Program-made: the position numbers and the translations under genes
In this document: piece after piece, positions 16,901 through 26,254 of the stretch
Layout of the letters: the number at the start of each line of letters is the position of its first letter
How positions within the stretch are numbered: position 1 is the stretch's first letter
NCBI GenBank assembly: GCA_016705125.1
Contig: JADIYW010000004.1
Location: 206,444-270,443, forward strand
Reading direction: 5' to 3'
Origin: Bacteroidota bacterium
GTDB taxonomy: Bacteria > Bacteroidota > Bacteroidia > Chitinophagales > JADIYW01
DNA length: 64,000 bases
Notes under the pieces: model-generated
Told to the model about the DNA's origin: nothing
Databases searched by the model: none
What the model saw: the letters and a program-made list of their open reading frames with translations, nothing else

Positions 16901-19024
16901 ATGCAAAGTCCTATTCAAAAATTGATTGCCGAACAATTGAATCTCCAAATTTTTCAAGTAAGTAATACCATTCAACTACTCGACGAAAAAGCAACTGTTC
17001 CTTTTATTTCAAGATATAGGAAAGAAAAAACGGGCTCTTTGGATGAGGTGGAAATTGGCGATATCAAAAATTTATATCTAAAATATACGGAATTAGAAAA
17101 AAGAAAAATTACTATCGTAAAATCCATTGCAGAACAAAATAAATTAAGTCCAGAACTAGAAAAAAAGATAGAAGCCTGCTGGGATGCCATCACACTTGAA
17201 GATATTTATTTGCCTTTCAAACCTAAAAGAAAAACGAGAGCTTCTTTAGCAAAAGAACGTGGTTTAGAACCATTGGCCTTAATTATTTACAAGCAAAATG
17301 ATAGTGAATTAAATCAGAAAATCGATTCTTTTCTGAATGAAGAAATTGACAAAAAGGAAAAAGCATTAGCAGGAGCACGAGATATTATAGCTGAATGGAT
17401 AAGTGAAAAAGAGGATATTCGTAATGGTGTTAGGTATTTTTACCAAAAGAAAGCCACCATTAGCTCAAAGGTAATTAAGGAGAAAGCAACGGAAAATGAT
17501 GCGCAAAAATTTAGAGACTATTTTGATTTTTCCGAAATGCTCCACAAATGCCCCTCTCATCGAATACTTGCCATGCGGCGAGGCGAAAATGAGGGTTTTT
17601 TAAGATTGTATATCCAACCAGAGGAAAAGGATATCATCCAATCGATAGAACGAAGAGAATTAAAAAATCAATTTGAATGCGCTCAACAAGTGAAATTAGC
17701 TATTGAAGATGCCTACAAACGTCTCATACAACCTTCCATTGAGCTAGAATTTAGACATATATCAAAAGAAAAAGCAGACAAAGAAGCTATTGATGTATTT
17801 GCGATGAACCTTCGACAATTATTGCTTTCCGCACCACTTGGACAGAAAAAAATACTCGCCATCGACCCAGGTATTGTATCTGGCTGTAAGGTGGTTTGCT
17901 TGGATGAACAAGGCAATTTTAAAACATTTACTACGCTTTATCCCTTTCAACCGAAAAACCAAAAAGAAGCTGCCAAGGATGAAATCAATAAGCTTGTAAA
18001 AAAATTTAATATCGAGGCTATCGCAATTGGAAATGGTACTGCAGGCCGAGAAACAGAGCAATTATTAAAAGAAATTAAATTTGATAATTCAATCCCCATT
18101 TTTATGGTAAACGAAAACGGGGCTTCTATTTATTCTGCTTCTGCACTTGCACGCGAGGAATTCCCGGATCATGATGTAACCGTTCGTGGTGCCATTTCTA
18201 TCGGTCGCCGACTGATGGATCCGCTTGCAGAATTGGTTAAAATTGATGCCAAATCAATCGGTGTAGGACAATACCAACATGATGTAAATCAAAATGAGCT
18301 AAAAACGAGTTTGGAGGAAGTGGTAGAAAGTTGTGTGAATCAAGTAGGCGTAAATTTAAATACAGCTAGCAAACAATTGCTTTCTTACATTTCAGGAATT
18401 GGACCATCATTAGCCGAAAACATAGTAAATCATAGAACCGAAAATGGCTTTTTCAAAAGTAGAAACGAATTAAAAAAGGTAGCCCGATTTGGCGAAAAGG
18501 CATTTGAGCAAGCTGCAGGATTTTTACGGATTCCAAATGCTAATAACCCATTAGACAATAGCGCCGTGCACCCTGAAAGGTATGAATTGGTTCAAAAAAT
18601 GGCTGCTGATATTCAATTGCCCATCTATCAGATTATAAAAAACAAAAACGCCATTCAACAAATACAAAGCCAAAAATATATAAGCAAAGAGGTAGGTTTA
18701 CCTACCATAAACGACATTTTAAAAGAACTCGAAAAACCTGGTCTCGACCCACGAGAAACGCTTCAAGTATTTGAATTTGCTAATGTACACACAATAAACG
18801 ACCTATTTGTAGGCATGATTTTGCCCGGAATTGTTACAAATATTACCAATTTCGGCGCATTTGTAGATATTGGCGTAAAACAAGATGGCATGGTGCACAT
18901 TTCCGAAATGGCTAATAAATTTATCAAGCACCCTTCCGAAATCGTAAAATTACAACAAACCGTAAGCGTAAAAATTACCGAAATCGACTTACAACGCAAA
19001 CGAATTCAACTCAGTATGAAATGA
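16901..19024 (+). CDS. tex: Tex-family RNA-binding transcription accessory protein
   Basis: The 707-residue protein has the full Tex architecture: N-terminal helical Tex_N region (about 1-190), a YqgF/RNase H-like domain (ILAIDPGIVSGCKV at about 323, AIGNGTAGRETEQ), helix-hairpin-helix repeats (LLSYISGIGPSLAENIV at about 490) and a C-terminal S1 domain (PGIVTNITNFGAFVDIGV to the end). Tex proteins bind nucleic acid and influence transcription elongation and expression of toxins or stress genes in several bacteria. It is monocistronic as far as seen, 61 bases after the M15 gene. Its end is followed by repeat-phrase intergenic DNA. Confidence 0.95.
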   Translation: MQSPIQKLIAEQLNLQIFQVSNTIQLLDEKATVPFISRYRKEKTGSLDEVEIGDIKNLYLKYTELEKRKITIVKSIAEQNKLSPELEKKIEACWDAITLEDIYLPFKPKRKTRASLAKERGLEPLALIIYKQNDSELNQKIDSFLNEEIDKKEKALAGARDIIAEWISEKEDIRNGVRYFYQKKATISSKVIKEKATENDAQKFRDYFDFSEMLHKCPSHRILAMRRGENEGFLRLYIQPEEKDIIQSIERRELKNQFECAQQVKLAIEDAYKRLIQPSIELEFRHISKEKADKEAIDVFAMNLRQLLLSAPLGQKKILAIDPGIVSGCKVVCLDEQGNFKTFTTLYPFQPKNQKEAAKDEINKLVKKFNIEAIAIGNGTAGRETEQLLKEIKFDNSIPIFMVNENGASIYSASALAREEFPDHDVTVRGAISIGRRLMDPLAELVKIDAKSIGVGQYQHDVNQNELKTSLEEVVESCVNQVGVNLNTASKQLLSYISGIGPSLAENIVNHRTENGFFKSRNELKKVARFGEKAFEQAAGFLRIPNANNPLDNSAVHPERYELVQKMAADIQLPIYQIIKNKNAIQQIQSQKYISKEVGLPTINDILKELEKPGLDPRETLQVFEFANVHTINDLFVGMILPGIVTNITNFGAFVDIGVKQDGMVHISEMANKFIKHPSEIVKLQQTVSVKITEIDLQRKRIQLSMK

Positions 19025-19215
19025 ACAGAATCAAGATTGCTAGAATCTTGAAATGATGAATGTTAAATGCTTAATGTTAAATGAACACGAATAACTTAAT
19101 AACCAATAACTTATCGGTGGACTGTTGACCGTGGACTGCGGACTCCCAATAACCTAATAATTTAATAACCAATAACTTATCAGTGGTCTGTCGACCGTAG
19201 ACCGTGGACTCCCCA
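19025..19215. repeat. Composite intergenic repeat tract
   Basis: This gap is made of phrases that recur elsewhere in the window: a GAATCAAGA-type phrase (19029-19052), an AATGTTAAATGCTTAATG phrase (19060-19080), AATAACTTAATAACC phrases (19090-19113 and 19150-19180), and two copies of a GTGGACTGTTGACCGTGGAC phrase (19116-19146 and 19183-19214). Similar composites are at 25447-25763, 46551-46738 and 60292-60421. No gene or hairpin terminator is seen. Confidence 0.7.
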
Positions 19216-19220
19216 ACCCC

Positions 19221-20615
19221 CTACTTATACCCCAATATTTTCAACATCGAATCTGGACTTTGCTCCTCGGCAAACACCTCATAAATCAATTTCCCGTTTT
19301 CGTCTTTGTCGATAATAATTTGTTTTGGAGATGGCAACAAACAATGCTTCGTACCACCATATCCACTTATCGAATCTTGGTAAGCACCCGTATGGAAAAA
19401 ACCGATATACAATTTTTGGTCGCCAATAATTTTCGGCATATACACCTGATTTATATGCACTTCTGAGTTGTAATAATCAGAAACATCGCAACTCAAACCA
19501 CCAATGATCGTCCGCTGATAGCCCTGGCCCCAAAGATTTATTGGCAACAAAATAAACCGCTGACCCAAACCCCACACATCGGGTACTGTAGTCATCAGCG
19601 AGCCATTTATCATATACCACAACTCTGAATCATTTTGCTTTTTCTGCCCTATTATTTCAAATATATTGGCACCACTTTCGCCCACTGTATAGCTGCCAAA
19701 TTCAGTATAAATATTGGGATGCTCCAAGCCTGCATCATCACAAAAAGTTTTTATTTTATTGACAATTTCCTCTATCACATAGGCATAATCAAAATTACTA
19801 CCTAAGGAATTTCGAATAGGCAAACCTCCACCGATGTTTATATTGGCAAGCGTAGGACATATTTTCTTCAACTCCACAAACATATTCAAACACTTATTCA
19901 ACTCACTCCAATAGTAGGCACTGTCCTTAATACCTGAGTCGATAAAAAAGTGCAACATCCGCAATTTCAACTTCGGATTCGACTTAATTTTTTCGATATA
20001 AAAAGGAATCAAATCCCTAAATCTAATCCCTAATCTACTGGTATAAAACTGATAATTTGGTTCTTCTTCCGCTGCCACACGCACACCTATCGACAATTCC
20101 TCGCCATCAAAACCCGAGTATGCATCCAATTCCATCATATTGTCTAAAATCGGAATGATATGTATAAAACCATCTTTTATCAATTCCAACAGCTTATCCG
20201 TATATTGTTTTGGTTTAAATCCGTTAGCAATTATCCTTATTTTATTATCAATTTTTCCATTTTTAAACAAATTGCGCACCAAGTCGATATCGTAAGCCGA
20301 TGAGGTTTCCAAATGCGCCTTATTTTTCAAAACCTCATTCAGTACATGCGAAAAATGGTTGCTTTTAGTACAATAGCAATAAAAATAAGAGCCGTTATAG
20401 CCCACATTTTCAAATGCATCATGAAACCATCGCCTTGCTTTATTAATATTTTCGCCAATTTTGGGTAAATAAGTCAGCTTTAATGGCGTCCCAAATGTTT
20501 GTATCAAATGTTGCAAATCCACCTTATGAAACTGCAAATAATCATCCTGCACATCAAATCCTTCTTGTGGGAAATAATACGTCTGGTCAATTAGGTCTAT
20601 ATAACGCTCTCTCAT
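19221..20615 (-). CDS. Arginine decarboxylase-like PLP enzyme (alanine racemase fold, Bacteroidota type)
   Basis: The 464-residue protein belongs to the fold-III PLP decarboxylases (Orn/Lys/Arg/DAP decarboxylase group 2). The PLP lysine is Lys84 in YFYCYCTKSNH. ANINIGGGLPI is the phosphate-binding glycine segment, and GGLSCDVSDYY carries the catalytic Cys near the C-terminal barrel. Bacteroidota annotate this length class as arginine decarboxylase acting in the agmatine route to polyamines; substrate is inferred from family, not from residues I can verify. It is transcribed alone, with a TATATTTG -7 box at 20641-20648. Repeat tracts flank it on both sides. Confidence 0.8.
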   Translation of the reverse strand: MRERYIDLIDQTYYFPQEGFDVQDDYLQFHKVDLQHLIQTFGTPLKLTYLPKIGENINKARRWFHDAFENVGYNGSYFYCYCTKSNHFSHVLNEVLKNKAHLETSSAYDIDLVRNLFKNGKIDNKIRIIANGFKPKQYTDKLLELIKDGFIHIIPILDNMMELDAYSGFDGEELSIGVRVAAEEEPNYQFYTSRLGIRFRDLIPFYIEKIKSNPKLKLRMLHFFIDSGIKDSAYYWSELNKCLNMFVELKKICPTLANINIGGGLPIRNSLGSNFDYAYVIEEIVNKIKTFCDDAGLEHPNIYTEFGSYTVGESGANIFEIIGQKKQNDSELWYMINGSLMTTVPDVWGLGQRFILLPINLWGQGYQRTIIGGLSCDVSDYYNSEVHINQVYMPKIIGDQKLYIGFFHTGAYQDSISGYGGTKHCLLPSPKQIIIDKDENGKLIYEVFAEEQSPDSMLKILGYK

Positions 20616-20640
20616 CTTTTACGAACTCTATTTTGGTTGG

Positions 20641-20648
20641 CAAATATA
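20641..20648 (-). promoter_or_regulatory. Promoter -7 box of the decarboxylase gene
   Basis: TATATTTG on the minus strand, 25 bases before the ATG at 20615. No clear -33 box was found. Confidence 0.45.
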
Positions 20649-20724
20649 GTAATAAATTCAAAGTCGCTCTATAATTTTTAGAAGTGAGAAGCAAGATTCA
20701 AGAAACAAGATAAAAGTTTGAATT

Positions 20725-21018
20725 CCTTTGCGACCTTTGCGTAAAAACTTGGTGCCCTTTGTGGTAAAAAAAAGACTTAACCGCAAAGAATGCAAAGAGA
20801 ATATGCGCAAAGAAGGCACAAAGAAAAAGGGAAACAGAGCTTTGAACACCTTAGCGAACCTTGCGTAAAAACTTTGCTTCCTTTGCGGTTAAAAAAATCC
20901 CATCAAATGCTTAACCGCAAAGAACTCTAAGGAAATATGCGCAAAGAAAACACAAAGAAAAAAAGCCTAATAAAACTTAGCGAACTTGGCGTAACAACTT
21001 TGCTCTCTTTGCGGTTAA
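20725..21018. repeat. Array of hairpin repeats with TTAACCGCAAAG ends (left array)
   Basis: Two full units, 20777-20892 and 20911-21018, each begin with TTAACCGCAAAG and end with its exact complement CTTTGCGGTTAA, so each about 110-base unit has 12-base terminal inverted repeats. Inside are further AGGCACAAAGAA / CTTAGCGAACCTTGCG-like parts. A half unit (right end only, 20725-20768) precedes them. The same half-full-full arrangement occurs at 23129-23414 on the other side of the LRR gene. No coding capacity is credible; reading frames here are made of the repeat itself. The unit resembles a small non-autonomous element (MITE/REP type), of a type I cannot name. Confidence 0.75.
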
Positions 21019-21083
21019 AAAATTAAAGACCAAGCTAAAATCCCTACATCTCCACATTTTCAAATCCCCACATTTCCAAATTT

Positions 21084-23036
21084 TTACAATTTTACAATTT
21101 TCGCTGTAGACACATTTCCGCCCAATTGTATGGTGATAAAATAAGTGCCAGATGGCAAATCGTTCAAATTCAATTCCATTAATTTTTCATTATTTGCAAT
21201 ATTATCTGCTTTTAATTGTCGGCCGCTGATGTCGCTCAAAATATAATTCCCGTCGCCATTATAAGGCAATTCGATTCGAAGGATGCCATTGGTTGGATTT
21301 GGAAACAATTTGAAATCGAGGTTTTTGTTGCTCGCCAAACCTGTTGTTAGTTTCACCTGTGTAGTGGCGAAATTGGTAATGATTGGTGCATTATAATCGA
21401 AATAAATAGCTGCATTGTTTTCTATTTTGGTATTGATTGGCAAGCCAGCTTTAGGCTGAATCGAAAACTGTACAAAACCATGCGATTTGGGTTCGTTGGT
21501 GGTTTTGTCGGGTAGGTTGATATTTGGAAAAGCAAATTCTACAATATTTTTCTCTCTTACAATCAATTGATAAGCATGGCTGGCATTGATTACACGAAGT
21601 GTGCTAAGATTTAGGTTAGCAGGCACACTTGTAATTCTACATAAAACGACTGACTTTTTAGAAAATCGATAGACACATTTTTCCAAAACAAGGTATCATT
21701 TAATGTACTTGTCGGCGCAGTAGAAGTGGCCAACACATTATACCCAGCTGGTTTTTTGAGTTTAACAGTGATATTAGATTGATTGATAGTGCCAATATTA
21801 TTGGCAGTTACACCAATATTTGTTATAAACCCAGGCCGTATTGCCGTACCCGCTAAGGTGGCTTCTAAATCTTTAATATTAGGTTTTAATTGTATACCAA
21901 AATTATAATTATTAGGCAATAAGCCTAAACTAGTTGGGGTAACAGTATAGGAATTGGGATATATAGTGGCATATTTATTTGTTGAGTTGCAACTCCAAGT
22001 ATTTATCCCGAAATCTAGTTTTACTAGATAAGTACCATTATTATCACTTATTCCTTTCCATCCATTAGGAAAAACCGTAATGATTTCTTTTTGCAATGTA
22101 ATTTCTGTTAAAGGATCATATTTTTTATTGTTATTTGCATCATAAAATACGATTCCTTTTACCATTGAATTTACATTGCAAATATCTGTCTGATTTAAAC
22201 AAATATTAAGCAAACTGTCGGTTGAATAGTTTATTGGAGCATTCGGTAAGCATTTTAAATTAGTTCCCTTTAAATATAATTCTTTTAAAGAAAAAGGAAG
22301 AAGTGGAAGACAATTTAAAGGATTATTAAAAACCCATAATTTTTTAAGTGAATTGGGAATTGTTGGTAAATTATTTAGTTGGTTGTTGTTGCAATAAAGG
22401 TCAGTAATAAATTGCCTCAAAGGAGGTAAACTTGAAAGTTGATTGTATCCACAATCTATGGTTTTGATTGAAATTGGCAAAGGTGGCAAAGTGATCAATT
22501 GATTATTACTACATATAAGACTTTCTAAGTTAGTTGGTAATTTTTGTATAAATGAGATTTTGTTTTTACTACAATTTATGTTCTTTAAGGAATTAGGCAG
22601 GTTAGTCAGACTAGTTATGTTGTTTTCTCGACAATCCAACTCCAAAATGGTATTTGGGAGTAGAGGTAAATCTAATAAATTATTAATTTCACATTCTAAG
22701 ACTACAAGTCCGCTTGGTAATTGAGGTAAATGTTTTAGGCTATTATAAGAACAAATTAAATTAATAAGGGTTTTTGGTAGTGCTGGCAAGGAGCTTAATT
22801 TGTTGTTTAAACAATGTAAAATAATGAGAGAATCAGGTAAAATGGGCAATTCAGTTAGATATTTCATTTACAATCTCACTACAAGTAGTATCCATCATAT
22901 CACTTGTATTGAAACAATTGGGGTATTTTAACTTCAAATTAAGTCTAAAATTGGGATCAGGAATTTCGACAAATTGCGCTTTTGTTATATTGGCAAAAAA
23001 CACAAATAATAGGCAAGTAGAAATGAGCTTTTTCAT
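21084..23036 (-). pseudogene. Secreted leucine-rich-repeat protein with T9SS sorting domain, frameshifted
   Basis: Three frames together form one protein of about 650 residues. Piece one (22851-23036) has a signal peptide, MKKLISTCLLFVFFANITKAQ. Piece two (21611-22867) has ten 20-residue repeats of the type LPxLPxSLxxLxCxxNxLxx, like the short LRRs of YopM/IpaH, then an SdrD/Cna-B-like segment (VKGIVFYDANNNKKYD) and a DUF7619-like region. Piece three (21084-21686) continues that region (NAAIYFDYNAPIITN) and ends in a type A T9SS sorting domain (FKLFPNPTNGILRIEL). The joins are near 22855-22865 and near 21625-21635 (a GTGTG tract). The protein would be exported by type IX secretion and anchored or released at the cell surface. 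Hairpin repeat arrays flank the gene on both sides. Confidence 0.8.
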
Positions 23037-23128
23037 AGTAAAAAGATTCATGGGATAAAGGTATGGATTTTTAAATTAAGTATGGAGTATTAAGTATTAA
23101 GTAAAAAAAAATCAAGATTTTGTGTCAA

Positions 23129-23414
23129 TTTGCGAATTTTGTGGTTAAAACAGATTAAAAAAAATACTTAACTGCAAAGAACTCTAAGCAAATATATGCA
23201 AAGAAAATACAAGGAAAAGGAAGAAAAATCTTTATAAACCTTAGCGAACTTTGCGTAAAAACTTTGCTTCCTTTGCGGTTAAGAAAAACTTTCAAAACCC
23301 CTTAACCACAAAGCACTCAAAGGAAATATACGCAAAGGAAACACAAAGAAAAAGGAAATCTAAAGCTTTTAAACCTTAACGAACTTGTAATAACTTTGCT
23401 TCCTTTGCGGTTAA
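23129..23414. repeat. Array of hairpin repeats with TTAACCGCAAAG ends (right array)
   Basis: A half unit (about 23129-23150) is followed by two full units, 23168-23282 (left end TTAACTGCAAAG) and 23302-23414 (left end TTAACCACAAAG), each closed by CTTTGCGGTTAA. Orientation and order equal those of the left array at 20725-21018, so the LRR gene is framed by direct copies of the same structure. Confidence 0.75.
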
Positions 23415-23532
23415 AAAAATCCCAACTAATCACAAATTCAGTCATTTTTCCATAATTTCATTACTGAATTATTTCATTACTAAATTATTCCATTTTTAAT
23501 CCTCAATCCATAAAAACTACGATTTTTTTAAC

Positions 23533-23540
23533 CAAATTTG
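23533..23540 (+). promoter_or_regulatory. Promoter-like -7 box directly before argS
   Basis: CAAATTTG differs from TAnnTTTG at its first base and ends four bases before the argS ATG. If used, the mRNA would have almost no leader, as with several other genes here. Confidence 0.35.
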
Positions 23541-23544
23541 CACC

Positions 23545-25446
23545 ATGAGCAATTTTACTACTTTTGAACAGCTTATTATTCAAAATACCATTTCGGCAAT
23601 GAAGGATTTGTTTGAAGTGGATATTCAGGAAAGCCAAATCACCCTCAACGAGCCACCTAAAGATTTTGATGGCGAAACCACTTTGGTTTTGTTTCCGTTT
23701 GTGCGGTTTACCAAAAAAAGCCCCGAAGAAACTGGCAGCATAATTGGCGAATACCTGCAATCTAAAATTCCTTTCATTAAAACGACTATTCCTGTTAAGG
23801 GATTTTTAAACATCGCTTTTTCGGATCAATACTGGATTTCGTTTTTCAAGGATGCCGCAATTTTGCCTAATTTTGGAAAAATGGAACCCAAAAAGGAGAA
23901 AATATTAATTGAATATTCGTCGCCCAACACAAACAAACCCTTGCATTTGGGTCATGTACGCAACAATGTACTTGGATTTGCGCTGGCGGGCTTGCTCAAA
24001 GAAAATGGATACGATGTGTCCACAGCTTGCCTTGTGAACGACCGTGGTGTGCATATATGCAAGTCGATGCTAGCTTGGCAAAAGTATGGAAACCACGAAA
24101 CACCACAAAGTAGTGGACTGAAAGGCGACAAGTTGGTGGGCAAATACTATGTGATTTTTGACCAGCAACTAAAGATTCAAACCAATGAAATATTGGAAAA
24201 ATGGGCAAAAAACCAATTTGATAGGTTGGTGGAGGTAGAAATTGAAAAATACAATAATTTGGTGCTGAAAAAAAATAGTACCGATGGTGAAGAAAAGGAA
24301 AAAATAGAAGCAGCAATTGTTACATTAGCAAAAGCCGAAACACCTTTGATGATTGAAGTAAGGCAAATGCTTTTGGATTGGGAAAATGGCGAAACTGCCG
24401 TAATTGACCTTTGGAAAACGATGAATGGCTGGGTGTATGAAGGCTTTGCAGTTACATATAAAGCCTTGGGTGTTGCATTCGACAAGTATTACTACGAATC
24501 GAATACTTACTTGTTGGGAAAAAATATTGTGGAAGAAGGATTAGAAAAAGGCGTTTTTTTCAAAAAATCAGATAACTCGGTTTGGATAGATTTGACTGCC
24601 GACGGCCTCGATGAAAAATTGGTGCTGCGTGGTGATGGCACTTCAGTTTATATTACACAAGACATTGGCACTGCGGATTTAAAATACAATGATTTTGGCA
24701 TGGACAAATCTATCTATGTCGTTGGAAATGAACAAGATTACCATTTTAAAGTATTGAAATTAATTGCCCAAAAACTCCAAAAACCACATGCTGATGGTAT
24801 TTTTCACTACAGTTATGGGATGGTAGATTTGCCAAGTGGCAAGATGAAATCGAGGGAAGGAACGGTGGTGGATGCCGATGATTTGGTACAAGAAATGATA
24901 GATGCAGCACAACAGCAAACGGAAGAATTGGGCAAGGTAGAAGGATTTAGTGCTTCGGAAGCCGAAAACCTTTATCGAATAATTGGATTGAGCGCCCTCA
25001 AGTTTTTTCTTTTGCGTGTGGACCCCAAAAAGCGAATTCTTTTCGACCCATTGGAGTCGATAGATTTGCATGGGTATACTGCCGCTTTTGTGCAATACAC
25101 TTATGCCCGCACACAAAGCATAATGCGCAGAGCCGCGGCAGATGCGAGTTGGCAAGCAGGATTTGAAAAGGAGTCGCTTTCGCCAAGTGAAAAGGAATTA
25201 TTGCAATTTATTTATAAATATCCAAGCATTTTGGCTTTTGCTGGCAAAGAAATGAATCCAGCTTTGATTATTGATTTTACGTATAATTTGGCTAAATTGT
25301 ATAATAAGTTTTATGCCGAAAATCCAATTTTTGCCGCCGAAAATAAAGAAGACATGAAGTTTAGAATTGCCATTTCAGCTCTTTGCGGTCAGTTAATACA
25401 ACGTTGTTTTTATTATTTGGGAATGGAAGTGCCGGAGAAAATGTAA
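23545..25446 (+). CDS. argS: Arginyl-tRNA synthetase
   Basis: The 633-residue class I synthetase charges tRNA-Arg with arginine. Visible features are an N-terminal additional domain (about 1-115), the HIGH-box region SSPNTNKPLHLGHVRNN (about 126-142), the KMSKS-like loop SGKMKSREGTVV and the C-terminal anticodon-binding DALR domain (from about 505, FVQYTYARTQSIMRR). Length and order match Bacteroidota ArgRS. The gene stands alone; repeat-rich gaps lie on both sides. Confidence 0.96.
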   Translation: MSNFTTFEQLIIQNTISAMKDLFEVDIQESQITLNEPPKDFDGETTLVLFPFVRFTKKSPEETGSIIGEYLQSKIPFIKTTIPVKGFLNIAFSDQYWISFFKDAAILPNFGKMEPKKEKILIEYSSPNTNKPLHLGHVRNNVLGFALAGLLKENGYDVSTACLVNDRGVHICKSMLAWQKYGNHETPQSSGLKGDKLVGKYYVIFDQQLKIQTNEILEKWAKNQFDRLVEVEIEKYNNLVLKKNSTDGEEKEKIEAAIVTLAKAETPLMIEVRQMLLDWENGETAVIDLWKTMNGWVYEGFAVTYKALGVAFDKYYYESNTYLLGKNIVEEGLEKGVFFKKSDNSVWIDLTADGLDEKLVLRGDGTSVYITQDIGTADLKYNDFGMDKSIYVVGNEQDYHFKVLKLIAQKLQKPHADGIFHYSYGMVDLPSGKMKSREGTVVDADDLVQEMIDAAQQQTEELGKVEGFSASEAENLYRIIGLSALKFFLLRVDPKKRILFDPLESIDLHGYTAAFVQYTYARTQSIMRRAAADASWQAGFEKESLSPSEKELLQFIYKYPSILAFAGKEMNPALIIDFTYNLAKLYNKFYAENPIFAAENKEDMKFRIAISALCGQLIQRCFYYLGMEVPEKM

Positions 25447-25796
25447 ATAAAAAATGTTGAATGCTTAATGTTTAATAGAGTCAAGATATTTAGAAGCAAG
25501 AATCAAGAAATTAAATAATGAAATAATTAGCGAATTAGCGAATGGAATAATTTGAAGATGTGGAGATGTGAAAATTTGGAGATATGGGAATATAAAAATG
25601 AAATAATTACAGAATGTATACAAGAAACAAGATGTAGGAAAAAAAATGATGAATGATGAATGTTTAATTTTTAATGTTGTATAAAGTGAAAATATTTAGA
25701 ACCAAAAAAATATAATTTAAAAAACTTAAATGGCAGTAGACTGTCGACAGTGGACCGTGGACTATAAAACCCCATTCAACTAAAAACCACAAAAAA
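25447..25796. repeat. Repeat-phrase intergenic region
   Basis: This 350-base gap has no gene. It contains TGAATGCTTAATGTTTAAT (about 25455-25475), AAGCAAGAATCAAGAAA (about 25490-25510), a GGAGATGTGAAAATTTGGAG-type phrase (about 25560-25590), another ACAAGAAACAAGATG and a GATGAATGATGAATG phrase (25618-25670). It also holds one AGTAGACTGTCGACAGTGGA phrase (25735-25763). All have relatives in other gaps of the window. Confidence 0.65.
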
Positions 25797-26168
25797 ATGG
25801 AATTATATATTCAAGAAATAGAATCAAAAGGCAGAGGTGTCTTTTGTGATGAAACCATTTTAGAAGGACAGGTTATAGAAATTTGTCCAGTGCTTGTTTT
25901 GCCACCAAAAGACAGGACATTAATTGACAAATCTGCCTTATACGATTATTATTTCCTTTGGGGCAATGACCATGAGGAAACAGGTATAGTGTTAGGATTT
26001 GGGTCCTTATACAACCATGATTATGCACCAAATGCCATTTATGAAACTTATTATGAGGATAAAATCATGAAAGTAATTGCCATTAAAAAAATCCCTGCCA
26101 ATACCGAAATTACGATTAACTATAACCACGACCCCAATGACCAAACTAAGGTGTGGTTTGACAAATGA
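25797..26168 (+). CDS. SET-domain protein
   Basis: The 123 residues form a small SET domain: KGRGVFCDETILEGQVIE near the start, YYFLWGND, the cofactor/substrate motif GFGSLYNHDYAPNA (equivalent to the NHS/CxPN block) and ITINYNHD at the end (the GEEIxxNY block, which carries the catalytic Tyr). SET proteins transfer methyl groups from SAM to lysines, so this is probably a protein lysine methyltransferase. The post-SET cysteines are missing, as is usual for bacterial small SET proteins. The substrate is unknown; a Hc1-like histone encoded at 40054-40248 is one candidate by analogy with Chlamydia. It ends at a bidirectional terminator. Confidence 0.85.
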   Translation: MELYIQEIESKGRGVFCDETILEGQVIEICPVLVLPPKDRTLIDKSALYDYYFLWGNDHEETGIVLGFGSLYNHDYAPNAIYETYYEDKIMKVIAIKKIPANTEITINYNHDPNDQTKVWFDK

Positions 26169-26207
26169 TCCTATTTATAGATACAAATCTAACGAAAGGG
26201 CATAAAA

Positions 26208-26236
26208 AAAAACCCGCTTTTTAGGAGCGGGTTTTT
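26208..26236. terminator. Bidirectional Rho-independent terminator
   Basis: Arms AAAAACCCGCT (26208-26218) and AGCGGGTTTTT (26226-26236) enclose a seven-base loop, with A-runs on one side and T-runs on the other. It lies between the convergent SET gene (ends 26168) and the acidic secreted protein gene (ends 26255) and can serve both. Confidence 0.88.
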
Positions 26237-26254
26237 CTATTTTTTACAAAAAAA

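Noticed and set aside
20658..20849. 63-codon minus-strand frame
   Set aside because: It is a translation of the TTAACCGCAAAG repeat units, a frequent false gene of such repeats.
20725..23414. CRISPR array
   Set aside because: Units are about 110 bases, themselves palindromic at the ends, with short AT-rich gaps and no constant spacer length or cas genes.
23996..25186. Several minus-strand frames of 60-131 codons
   Set aside because: All lie antisense within argS, which is intact and well conserved.
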